Origin: Sphaerolaimus hirsutus
Lineage: Eukaryota > Nematoda > Chromadorea > Monhysterida > Sphaerolaimidae
Assembly (NCBI GenBank): GCA_964036195.1
Contig: OZ038456.1
Location: 14,942,001-15,006,000 of the forward strand
Direction of reading: 5' to 3'
DNA length: 64,000 nucleotides
Part shown: in pieces, positions 23,161 through 35,500 of the stretch
How the letters are laid out: the number at the start of each line of letters is the position of its first letter
Numbering within the stretch: position 1 is the stretch's first letter
Program-made: the position numbers and the translations under genes
The notes under the pieces: model-generated
The model's database searches: none
The model's input: only the letters and a program-made list of their open reading frames with translations
Told to the model about the DNA's origin: nothing

Positions 23161-24153
23161 CAGGGTTGGTTTTATAAAAATCATTTGTATACAAATTGTA
23201 TAAAAATGTATTTTATCTTGATTTTATTCTTGTTTCATTTTATTTTATTTTATTCCAAAATAATAATAAAATAATAAAATTGACTATTTTACAAAAATTT
23301 TACAAAAAAAAATCAGAATCTTGCATGCAAGGTCAGAAAAATGTGATAATTAGACCTAAATATAAAAAAACGTGTGACCAATTTTTTCATTACTTTGCAA
23401 AAGTTGCATGCAGTAGGTATTGTTAGCTAGTTGCAAGTGTTGAGTTACAATTATCGATAAGAATGGTTTGCATTTTCAGTAGAAGGATTACTGGAGTGTG
23501 CTGGGCACATTTATAAAACATCATGCAAAGTGTCAATTGTCATGACAAATGTAGTAGTGTCAATTGGCATCTCAAATGTCAAGCAAAGTATAATCGTCAT
23601 GACAAATGTCATGCAGAGTGTAAATTGTGTATCTGAATCTTATGTTTTGGTATCCAAACCTTATATTTTTGGTATCCAAATCTTATGTGTTTGTATCCAA
23701 ATGTTCACATAAGATTTTGTTACAAAAACAACCAGCTTTGGATACAAAAGATAAGATTTGGATAGAATTTGCTTTACAGTTTCCACTTTAATTTATATTT
23801 GTCATGACAATTGACACTTTACCTAACGTTTTCATGAAAATTGACACTTTCCATTCCATTTCATATGACATTTTGACACTTTACATGGCTTGGGACTGCC
23901 CCAGCTCCGCGAATGAACGGGTTGAAGTATAAACAACAGAAAAATTTTTTACAAAAAATATGAATTTTTATACAATTTTTACAAAAATATGAATTTGTAT
24001 ACAATTTTACAAAAATTTTACAAAAATTTGAATTTTTTACAATTTTTATTTTTATTTTGGAATTTTACATTTTATTTTATTTTATTTTATTCTTCAATTT
24101 TCCATTTTATTTTTATTTTATTTTTATCCTTTTCTGAGATTTTGCCAACCCTG
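23161..24153. mobile_element. hAT-like element with CAGGGTTGG ends
   Basis: The ends CAGGGTTGG and CCAACCCTG are flanked by the perfect 8-bp duplication ATCACCAC (23153-23160 and 24154-24161). The interior is A+T-rich with 'tacaaaaattttacaaaaa' and 'ttttattttatttta' runs. In the middle (about 23520-23900) there are 'tgtcaattgtcatgacaaatg' units like those of the hairpin MITEs in the FoxA introns. No coding capacity. Confidence 0.85.
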
Positions 24154-24211
24154 ATCACCACCAAAAAAATCACCACAAAAAAACACAATTAAAATACACA
24201 AAAGAAACCAA

Positions 24212-27200
24212 TCACCCATCAAAATTCAAATCGATAAATCCACCCTCAGTAGTAGTAGTTGTAGTAGTTGTCTCACAATTTCCTGAACCGCTGCCACCCC
24301 CCTCACCCCCCTCATACTCACAGCAACATTTGCCAGAGTCACAGCTGTGGGATTTGTACTCACCACCTGAAAATGGTGGGGGGTTGGATGTTTTGGGTTG
24401 TAGATTGTGATTTTTGATTCAAATTTTATTGTTTTATTTTTGGGAGTTTTCTATCGCTGTTGGGAAGGTTGGATTGACTTATTATTTACTGCACAGCTGC
24501 TTTTTGAGTGGAAAAATAGTTGATTAAAAATACCAGCTATAAATGAGGCTGGGATTGAAAAATTTGAAATAAATTTGAAGTGAATTTGGGTGACCCTGCC
24601 CTCATTATGATTATGAACAATTATGGTTTTTGCTTTACCACAAACATATTCACACAATCATTTAAAAAATAAATTGTAAAAATTGTCATGCCTGGTTTCC
24701 AACTCTTGCATTTTTCTTCACATTTTCCCTCCTTTTTGCATTGGCCAGCACCAAAACATTTTTCAGTCTTGCCATCACCGCCTCCACTGCCATTGTCACA
24801 TTCATCTGCATGTTTTAAATAGTTTTGAACAAGAAATGAAATGCTGAATTTTTTTTTGAAATGCCAGTGCCGTTCAGTAGGTACTAAATACTGTATTACC
24901 TCCAATTGTAGGTATACCTTTAATTGAGTTCACCACTTTTTCCAATACCTTCAATTAAAGGGTACGATCTATCATTTTCACCATATTTTGCAAACATCTT
25001 ATTAATGAACGGTGAACAACAACATTTCATTTTATCAAACTGGTATGTAATAAATGTTAAACCAGGCCAGACGCACATTGACACAAAGTTGTCGTTGGTG
25101 CCCTACAGCACCAATTTTAATTTCTGTCTACTATGTTTGGTAACTGTTTTTTTAACGATTTTATGCATTTTGGCGGGCAGCGAGCTGTGCCTTCTATTGG
25201 AGGTAAGCCCAGATACCTTCTATTGGAAGTAAACATTCTATTGGAGGTATGCCTATTATTTACTTCATCACATTCAAACAGGCCAAAATTGTACCTTCAA
25301 TTAGAGGGTACCGTATATTGGAGGTATGCCTACACGGTATGTCACTGAGTGGAAATGCTTTGAATTGGGTAGCGTGTGAAGTTGGGGTGCTGTGTATACT
25401 TCAGTTACATGACACTCTGTATGCGCAGTTACTTACGTCACACGTTGGAAACATGCCAATGATAATTAAAGCATGCGATCTGCAATGTTCGTGAAAGGAT
25501 GGTAAAAATTATTGTTGGAAAGGTTACCTGATCCTGATCCTGAACTTGATCCTGAACCTGATCCAGATCCTGACCCACTGCCATCACTTTCATCATCATC
25601 ATCTTCACAGTCCTCAGATTCAAACTCGCAGCAGCATTTGCCAGTGTCGCACGAATGCGATTTGTATGACTGTCCATCTGAACATTGGAAAATTATCACT
25701 TTGACATTGAGCAGTATTTGACATCTTTCATGGCATTTTTTCATGACTTTTTTAAACTCTACATGGCATTTTACATTCTACACATGGCAATTTACCATGT
25801 CTGGTAGTGCCAACAGTTGGAATTCTTGGCATAGTATCAGTTTAGTGGTGATTTAGCTTAGGATATTGCTAGTGAAGTGGAGTGTTTGGGTTAGACAGTT
25901 CCAAAAAATTCAAGTTCGGTATCAGTTCTCGCTTCCTCAAAATTTTAGTTTCGGTTCTTATGGAGCGATTACAGCTCGACGTAAAATTCGACCCAGCGTA
26001 AAATTGATTTTTGGGCGTAAAATTGATTAACAGGTGAATGGATAAAGATACGACGTTGTAATTGCAGTCAAAGAAAGCGCATATGCAGATGTTTCTTGTG
26101 TCCAAAGCTCATCAGTTTATTTTAATTGTACTAGAAGTTATGAATTTTGGCACAATTTTTTTTAATTTTACGCTGTAATTTTACGCTACTTACGTTGCAA
26201 AATTAAAAAAATTTGTGCCAAAATTCACAACTTCTGGTACAATTAAAATAAACTGATAACTTTGGACACAAGAAACATCTGCATATGCGCTTTCTTTGAC
26301 TGAAATTACAACATCGTATTTTTATCCATTCAGCTGTAATTGATTTTACGCCCAAAAATCAATTTTACGCTGGGTCGAATTTTACGTCGAGCTGTAATCG
26401 CAGCATTAGGTACGGTTCTGGTTCGGTTCTTTCGATTCCAAAATGTACTAATCCCTACTACAAAATCCCTACTCTCGGTGATATGGTCAGTGAAGTATCT
26501 TCATCGCGCCACGTTACATATATAGGTGTGAAGCTTCACAATCCATCTATTAATTGATGTGGTAGTCTAGGACTATGTCTTCACAGCCTACACGCTGAAT
26601 AAAATTACTAAATTTGAAACTTCATCAACCTTTGGCCCACTTGTTGCAGTGTGCCTCACATTTCCCATCCTTTTTACACTGCCCTTCACCGAAACATTTT
26701 TCACTCGTTTCGCATTCCCCACTATCATCTTCATCGTCCTCGTCATCTGAAAATTTGGAAATTGTTGAATTTTTTCTCTAATTTTACTAAAATTAATTTT
26801 CACAAGAATTAAAGTGCTCACCATCTCCACTGCCATCATCACTGCCCTCACAATCTTCAAACTCGCAGCAGCATTTGCCAGTGTCGCACGAATGCGATTT
26901 GTATGTCTGTCCATCTGAACATTGGAAAATTATCTATTCACAGTTTGTGTTCTGAAAATCTCTGGGAGATTTATATATTTTTTAAACTCTGAAAATATAA
27001 AAAATGTTATCTATATTTATATTTTCTCCAGGTTTTTCAAGAAAGGTTTATTTTATTTTATTTTGTACGAGATTTTCTGGGATTATATTTACCGTGTTTC
27101 TCGAAATACCCCCAGAGGGTTTTTTTTTCGCCAGCAAATTTTGAGGGGGGTTAATTCAAGGAGGGTTGTTTATTCAAGGAGGGGTGTTTATTCAAGGGGG

Positions 27201-28630
27201 GGGGGTTATTATTTCGTCAGAAAATTTCGTGAAGGATCGTAGTAAATTATAGTTTGGTAATTATATTTTCTGAAAAACTACCATTTTTGGAACGCTATTC
27301 GCACTTCGCAGTATACCAAGGCTGAATTTGAAATTAAATTAACCTTTGGCCCACTTTTTGCAGTGCGCCTCACACTTGCCATCCTTTTTACACTGTCCCG
27401 CACCGAAACACTTTTCACTCGTGTCGCAATCCTCACCCTCCTCACCATCCTCGTCACCTAAAAATAGGGAACTTGTTCAAAATAAAGTTTCAAATTTGAC
27501 TGCGTAACTTATTTTCCTAAGAAAAAAAGAACACACCTTCTCCCTCTGTTGTTGTTTTCTCCTCAGCTATCCCACCAAGTCCTGCAATAAAAAGGTACCT
27601 AATTAGCAGCAGAATACAATGGCACCAATAAACTTATGGCAGTCTTTCTATGCCCTCAGAAAAATTACCGTAACCAAGTCTCATTCCGGACATTGGTATG
27701 GGTGTTTCGATAACCTATTCAACAATATTATCTTGTGTTCCGATGATGTCATATATGCTTCACTCATTGTTATTACTGTAGTTTCACTATGACATCATTT
27801 GTTAGAAGGTTCAAACACAGTCACGCAATGAGGCTATTCGAGGGGGAGTTATTTTTTCTCATGCTACTAACAGGTGGGGGTTTTCGAGTTGGAATTTTTC
27901 GAGGGGGACTTATTTGAGTGTTTACAGTAACACAAAAACACCAAAAATCATGAATAAAACCCCCCAAACACCAAAACACACTCCCAAACCGTATCCAAAA
28001 CTGACCTCCCTGGGTAGTAGTAGTCGCTTCAGTAGTCGTCGAAGTGGTAGTTGTATCCTCTTCACTACTGCCGCTGCTGCTGCCGCTGCCACTGCTGCTT
28101 TCGGAACTTTCGGTTTCATATGTGCAACAACATTGCTCCCCGCATGACCAGTCCAATTCCCCGCCTGTGGTGAGTTTTTTTTGCGGGGGGGGGGGGGGTT
28201 TGGAGGGTAGATTGGTGGATGGTGGCTTAGAATGTAATAAAAATGTATATTTTATGATATTTTACAGGGTCTAAGAGGGGCCCAAAGTCTGTACCTCATG
28301 CATATCAAAGCAAAATTTTATCAAGCATTCAGTTTGACACTAATAGTGATGTAAAATCTGCCAACACTTTGGCGCCACACAGCGCCAGTACTCTGCGCCA
28401 AGCGCCAATGCCTCCAAAACTAAATGGCGCCAGCGCCTGGCACTTTTCCTGGCGCCACGGAAAAATGGCGCCGAATGCCAAACGCGAAAATGTCCGGGAA
28501 AATGTGCCAAAAAACCCACTGCCGTCCGGCTTCCAGTTGACGCAATCCGCAAAGCACGGCGCGAACCCGTCCGGCCCGTTGCACAATGTCGCCCCGTCGG
28601 AGCACTTTTCCTGAACCTCGCTCAGGATTT
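24212..28630 (-). CDS. Modular cysteine-rich protein, 3' nine exons
   Basis: I do not recognise the family. Exons in coding order: 28630-28520, 28164-28006, 27581-27537, 27457-27344, 26914-26822, 26746-26630, 25677-25528, 24805-24692, 24366-24212 (TGA stop). All introns are phase 1, so every internal exon is a multiple of three and could be shuffled. Two module types alternate four times. Module B reads like EKCFGxGQCKKDGKCExHC (C-x5-C-x5-C-x3-C-x2-W). Module A reads like YKSHSCDTGKCCCEFE (C-x4-CCC). They are joined by acidic, Ser-Gly and Thr-rich linkers. Even cysteine counts and mucin-like linkers suggest a secreted or extracellular protein, but no signal peptide was found because the 5' end is missing. 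351 codons are seen before the stop. The intron after 24692 has a GC donor. Confidence 0.72.
25965..26401. repeat. Long palindrome in an intron of the cysteine-rich gene
   Basis: The ends GCGATTACAGCTCGACGTAA and complement are followed by arms of about 200 bp that pair almost completely, turning near 26185. The motif GCGTAAAATT recurs at the tips and centre. It lies between module exons 25528-25677 and 26630-26746. It looks like a foldback transposon inserted in a stretch with similar 'ttcggttctt' flanks. Confidence 0.75.
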
Positions 28631-28662
28631 CTGCATTTTTTGTTTGGGTAATAAAGGATGCA

Positions 28663-29081
28663 TACCGTATTTCCTCGAAATACCCCCGGGGGGTTATTTT
28701 TTCAGAGTGGGAATTTTGAGGGGGGTATTACGAGGGGAGCTTATTCGAGGGGGGTTATTATTTCGTCAGAAATTTTCGTGACATTCCTAGTAAAGTATAC
28801 GTAATTGCGCACCCAAAACCGGTAATAAATGTGACCAAATAGGATATATTTGGTCATATCAACGTATGTAAAATACATGTTACACAAACTATTCAAATTG
28901 TAGCGTCGATGCAAAGTGACGGTAATAAATACATCATGTACCTTGCATGCATGATGTACCTTATTCCAGACGGGGGGTATTTAGAGGGGGGTTATTTTTC
29001 CTCAGCTCGAAAAGACCTGGGGTATTTCGGGGGGGGGGGGTTAATTCAAAGGGGGGGGGGGTATTTCGAGGAAATACGGTA
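28663..29081. mobile_element. Mariner-like MITE upstream of the cysteine-rich gene
   Basis: TA-flanked CCGTATTTCCTCGAAATACC ends with G-run-rich subterminal parts. The core contains 'acatcatgtaccttgcatgc', shared with the copy at 33565-33985 but not with the 683-1109 type, so at least two core subtypes use the same ends. Confidence 0.75.
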
Positions 29082-29759
29082 GTTTAGTTTGAAGAATGTG
29101 TGGTTTCAAATTTTCTAAATTACCTCGGCATTGTATGGAAAAAATGACCAAAACCAGCCAGTTCATTGTGGCCATTTTTTGGCAGTTAACTTCAGTCAAC
29201 TCGCTTTGTATTGTAAAAGACAGGTGAAATGTGTGAACAACTGCAAGTGTGCCTTGTATTTACTTATTTCCGTAGGGTGCGGCACTCAAACATGCGAAAC
29301 AAGCTCAGATTTAATGAACGCGTGTCGTCTTGAATTTTCACTAAAACGATTCTTATCGAATTTGCTAATCTTGGTATTTTCATGTACACTGTGACGTATG
29401 GTCTCTTTTTCATTTCGTATTTACGTTTATAAGTGAATAAACATAAATGCACATGGAGTGAAATTAGGTGCCAAAACATTTTACACGTGTAATGGGATCG
29501 TCTTAGATTTTAATTTTATCAAAAGTTCTCATTTGATTGACGAAAGCCATTTACTAGCCCTTTATTTTATTCTAAGAAGAAAATTAAAATACCTACCTAC
29601 GTAAAATAGTTGATGAATAATAAATAGGTAATAAGAATTTCATTCCACACATCTATTTGCATTGCACTACACTTATGCAACGAAATTTTCTGTTTCTTTT
29701 AGGCAGAGCAATGCATCAGCTGTTCCCAGTGCCACACAAATACAGTGTACAAATACACA

Positions 29760-30896
29760 TAACGTATTTTCTCAAAACAACCCAGGGGGTCTATTATTTC
29801 CGCGGCCAAATTTGAGCGAATTTATTCGAGGGAGGATCATTGTGAATATTAAAATCAAGGGGTATTGATTCGATTGGGCGGTCAGTTCCAGGATATAAGA
29901 TACCGTATTTTCTCGAAATACACCCAGGGGAGAGGGTTTATTATTTCGCCAGCAAATTTTGAGCGGGGTTAATACGAGGGGGCTTATTCAAAGGCGGAAA
30001 ATTTGAGCTAATACGGTAGACATAAATAAATATATATACCGTATTTCCTCGAAAAACCCCCAGGGGGTTTATTTTTTCAGAGTGAGATTTTTCAGGGGTT
30101 GTTAAACGAGGGGGGTATTTCGAGGGGGGTTTATTATTTCGCCAGGAATTTTTTGAAATCCCAGTACTAAATTGTTGTCTGTAACGTACACAGACGTCGA
30201 AAAATGCAACAAAAACCGCCATGTATAAGACTCTTAAATAAACGAACTTTGTACTTAAATATGTACGTAGACGGTATAAACCCTGTTCTAACAAAACACA
30301 GTCATTGTTTTTCATGTGTGTTGAACGTTTCCCGGTCACAAACAGTAGCTTTTATCATTTACGTTCTCTATACACTATATTGAGGGGGGGGGGTATTTCG
30401 AGGGGGGGGGGCGGTTATAAACTCATAGTGTCGATTTTGAGGGCGGTATTTCGAGGGGGGGTATTTCCAGGGGGGTATATCGGAGAAATACGGTAGGTAT
30501 TTAGGTATATGCATATGATGAACATAAATACTTACCGTATTTGCTCGAATAATTTCCCTGGGGAATTATTTTTTCGTCAGACATTTTTGAGGGGAACTAT
30601 TCGAGGGGGAATTATTCAACGGCGATTATTAGATCGTCAAAATTTTCACTCATGTTTCAATCAACTCATTCAACAAAATATGCATTATAAACACAATAGC
30701 ATGCCATTTTTGCTCACATTGGAGATATATAGCAAATCGATGCCTTAAGGGCGAATTATTCAGGAGGGGGATGTTTTCCTCACCAGTCTTGCAGGGGGAA
30801 TTATTCAAGAGAGGAAATTATTCAAAAGGGAATTATTCAAGAGGGAATTATTCAAGAGTGATTATTCAAGAGAGAATTATTCAAACAAATACGGTA
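29760..30896. mobile_element. Cluster of CCGTATTT-type MITEs
   Basis: Partial copies occur at about 29760-30015. A full copy of the 683-1109 subtype is at 30037-30495. A variant at 30533-30896 has ends CCGTATTTGCTCGAATAAT and internal 'ggggaattattcaag' units. The variant repeats at 39371-39700 and, truncated, at 41690-41806. No gene was seen between 28631 and 30942; 29082-29760 contains nothing I can name. Confidence 0.65.
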
Positions 30897-30942
30897 AATT
30901 CACACAATACTTCGGTACACACGGTAAATACGTCATTTTTAA

Positions 30943-32554
30943 GTGCAACGCAAGGTGGTGGACCGCCGCCGCACGTCGATAAACCCCGTCAAAATTGGCT
31001 CAACTTTGAATCGAATGTTCAAACCCTCAAAAATGTCTCTTTTTACTGGCACTCATCCAAGTTTCCCCAGTTTTTCAAGCGCGCTCAAATGTACCAGAAC
31101 AGACACACTGAATCGATGCATGACGGCCCAAATCGACATTCCCAGGGGGTCGATTCTTATGATCGAACAACCCTACGGTTGGATGTTGAGAAATGAACTC
31201 GTCGATTTCGTGTGCAACTTTTGCGGCAAAAGATTCGACCGCAAAGATGGGAGGAATGGAACTTTTGTAGCCTGCGGTGAGAAAAAATGCGGTGCGAAGT
31301 GGTGCGGTCAATTTTGCAGGTTGGTTTTTCAAATAAGTTTGTTTGGTTTTGTTGATGTGTTGAACAGTGCCTGGGATTAGTGCCGGGAATTTCAAATTTT
31401 TCGGGTTCGGGAATCGGGTCCGAAAAAGTTCCGGCCGGGTATCGGTTCCAAAAAAATTTATAATACCGAGTTCGGGTTCCGGTATTGAGGTCGGGTATCG
31501 ACTTCGGGTTCGGGTAGTACAGTCGGGTTCCGGAATCGGGTTGAGGTTCCAAAAAATGTGCGGATATCATATTCGTGTTCGGGTGGGTGAATTCACAAAT
31601 CATGAAGTTGCTTCACAAATCATTTTTTCACCGTATGTGCGGCTTGCCGTTGTTCTTTTCTGTGTACACATTTTAACTTGAGAATTTTTTACATGAAAAC
31701 ACAGGAAATCCAGTCGCTCAATCCACGCATTCGAATGCGGCTCAAAATTCGATCGAAATCAACTCGACGACAATCGCATTTTGGCTCTGAGGACAATTTT
31801 TCGAACACCCGTCGAACAGCTGATAAAATACGACCCGGCAAATCGAGAGTTCATGTCGAAAATTGTGGGAGTTTTCGGATCTGGGGAGAAGGACAAATTT
31901 AAGAGCGATTCGTTTGTCTCCGTCGCGAGCTTGGTGGATCACATTGGGCCAGGTGCCTGATTCAATTGGAAGGTAAGGCGCGTGTAAGGCGCGTGTAAGG
32001 CGCCCGAAATATGAGTAAGCGTGTGAAAGGCTCTACACACACTGGTTCCCATCCCAATTCAAAGCTTGCTGATGGGCCAACAAACGACACGTTCGAATGC
32101 AAGTGTTGAAAAAAGCATGCTTTTTATGTAATGTACAAAACCGCTTAGGTATACGATAATGCGTATTCGAACTGGCATCAGAACCAGTTGACATTTGGTA
32201 TCGGTGTCAACTAGTGTGCGCGCGTCTACGTACAATTCGAGCACGTACTCGCGTGTGGCGCGCCTTACTTGCGCCTTATTTTCCAATTGAATTAGGGTCA
32301 GAGTCGTCTGAAACGTCGAGATGTCCATTCGACGATTACATTTTTGCCCATCCCAGCGTAAAAAGGTGTGAATGCACTGATTTTTGTTTCAATTGACATT
32401 AAATTCTACCGGAAAGTCGTCATTCGTCAACCATATCCCTTGAACAATGCCACAAATTTAACAAGGTGTACAAAAACCGGACTTAAAAAAACAACACAAT
32501 GCTCATTTTTGACTCAGAATTAAGACTTCCAAAACATCGGGCCTGTAGCTCAAA

Positions 32555-32586
<32 letters not shown>

Positions 32587-35500
32587 GTGGGATCGATGCC
32601 CACCAGGTCCACAAATATTTTTTGCACTTTTTTCAGGTTTTTAACTCAAAAGCAGTGGCCACAATCCGTCGACCTTCAGCAGCGTGCGGACATTTTGAGA
32701 CGTCATTTAAACTCAATTCTGGCAAAGTGTGAATGCAACATGTATGCCATTTTGCCATTTTGGAGGGTGGACACTGATGAAGCCTTCACTAGAACTGTTC
32801 ATGTGAGTGTTCGTCAACGATGGCAAACGGAAATTTTTATACGCTTTCGTAATTTAAATTTTTCAAATATTTATTCCAACACTTAAAAATCGTTGTTATC
32901 CTTAGACAAATGTGAAATTCAGAAATTCCAAAAGTGTTTTCAAATTTTTTTTCTCGCTATTATTGTCTGAATTGCATGAAAGTGCATGAATAAAATGCGG
33001 AATACCACTTGAATTACCGAAATGGGGAATCCGTTGGATAACTCCCCCGTTCGGAGGGTGGGAAATATGTTCCCGGAAATCACTGTTTGAGTTGACAAAA
33101 TATACATTTATCTACCTAAATATATACGAATATTTATGTACGTATAAAGAAATACAACCCCTCACAGGCAATTCTACCAGACCCAGTAGCCATCGGTTTA
33201 TTCCCCTGCGCCGGACTTCTAAATCACTCCTGCAATCCGAATTTACTTCTCAATTTTGATGGATTTCAAATGGTAGCCGGCGCAATACGGGACATAAAAT
33301 GTGGTCAGGTCGTTTTTGCGAATTACGGACCGATTATGGGCGGGAAAATGAATTTGGAGGAGAGGTATTCTTTTTGTGCTTTATTTTTGATATATTTTTA
33401 TATAAAAAAAAAATTGATCCAATGTCAGAAGAAGCTTCCTGCAACAACAGTTCCACTTTTGGTGCATTTGCGATGTTTGCGAAGGACAATTGACTGAAAC
33501 TGATCAAAAGATTCATGGATACAAGTGTGACAAGTGTCAGAGTGGTTGTGTCAAGTTTGTAACTTACCGTATTACCTCGAAATACCCCCATGGGGGTTTA
33601 TTAATTCGCCAGCAAAATTTGAGGGGGGGTTAATTCGAGGGGGGGGTTTATTCGAGGGGGGGTTTTATTATTTCGTCAGAAATTTTCGTGAAATTCATAG
33701 TAAATAATACGCTTTTTCTTACATAAAAACGGTAATAAACGTGAGAAAATAGGTTATATTGGGGCTTTAGATGTACATCTGTACACAAATGAGCGTATAA
33801 GTGTAGCTGTGATGCAAATAAGTAGTAATCAATACATCATGTACATTGCATACATGATGTACATCATTCCAGAGGGGGGGTATTTCGAGGGGGGGGTTTA
33901 TTATTTCCCCAGCCCATTTTGAGGGGGGGTTAATTCGAGGGGGGGGTTAATTCAAGGGGGGGGGATAATTCGAGGTAATACGGTATTTGAAAAACGAATG
34001 ATTTCTATCTGCCTACATACACTAGTTTTCAATTGAAATTTTGAAAGTTTGAATTCTGAAAGTGTATAGGTACATTAAGTGCATACCTACACTTTTTCAA
34101 CTAGACTTTTGAAAACTCATAAATCAACTTTGAACACACTTGAGTTCACCAGAACGATCTGTCTGTCAACTACAGTCGATGGGAATAAAAAAAACTCATT
34201 CTGGTGAACTCAAATGCATTCAAATCTGATTTATGAGATGAGCTTTCCACTTTCTTAAATTTTTGGTAGAAACCTAGTGTGTGTACAGCCAAAATGTGTT
34301 AAGTGGCTGTGTATTTTTTCAGATTGCAAAATCCATCAAGCACCTGTACAAACTGTGATAAAGAACCCAACTTCACCCGCAATGATGCTAAATTGGATCT
34401 CATGAATTTTGATAATTCATTCCAAGCCCTTTCAACCCGTGCAGAGCAGCAGAATGTCTCTGATGTTTTGAAACTGTTGAAAGAATTGGAGATATTAAAG
34501 GACAAATATTTTCACAACATCAGCATTGTTAGTCAAGTTTGGTTATTTTCAAAGAATGCTGTATTTTTTATATTTTCTGACATCATAAACAATCTGATAT
34601 CATAAATCTTCAAAAAGAAGAGAAAGTCTAGATCGCTCTAGAAAATCTTGGCAAAATTGTTTTAAATAATTTTTTGTTGAAATTTTTAAGCATAAATCTT
34701 TGTGAGTTCAATGCTATTCTGACGGCAACAGCGCCACGTTAAGTGATGCTGACAGTAATTTACTATTTTCCCCATAAGTGTTTCACCAGGTATTTGAAAC
34801 TTCCTGTCTGAAATTCGTCACTTAACAAAACACACAAAGGCGTCCACATTCACATTGTCCTTTGCCCAGCTTGGCCCTGGTGCCACTTTCGGACCCTGAT
34901 AAATAACAAACGTCATGAAAAACGTCAAACGAACCTTCAAAAATAATTAAATACCTATTGGACATTTTATAGGGCTCTTTACAGGGTCGGGCAGTTTCCA
35001 CAGACCTCTATTACACAACGTTTCCCACAGGAGATCACTTCCCGGATGCTGCAATGTGCCGACTACTTGTTATCAGTAAATCCAGCCATCGCTGCGGCAG
35101 TTTTTGGCAAGCTATTGAACACATATCGCACGAATTTTGGCTGCCACAATGAGAAGTATTTGGAACTTTTGGCGCAGGTATTGTTGGCTATTTTAGTTAA
35201 CTCATGAAAATCACCTGAGAAATACCGTATATCCTTGATTATGTCCCATAGAGATTATTCTTTGTCCGATTAAATATTTTGTGGGGGATCTATTCGAGGA
35301 GAGACTATTGAAGGTGGAGTTGTATTTTCGTCACACATTTTTACAACATCTACCACCCACATTCATTCATTGTATGAACAATATTTGAGGCGTCTAATTC
35401 TAAAAGTCGACAAGTCTAGGGTGTCAACAAAAACTTTTTGGCGGAAAACGGAAACGGAAACGGAAAAAAATTCACACTTGCTGGAAAACGGAAACGGAAA

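Noticed and set aside
25438..25677. ORFs with Asp-Gln or Asp-Pro repeats
   Set aside because: Alternative frames of the Ser-Gly linker in the cysteine-module exon 25528-25677.
31367..31681. 104-codon ORF rich in Gly, Ser, Arg and Val
   Set aside because: Translation of a degenerate 'cgggttcgggaat' repeat within a SMYD intron.
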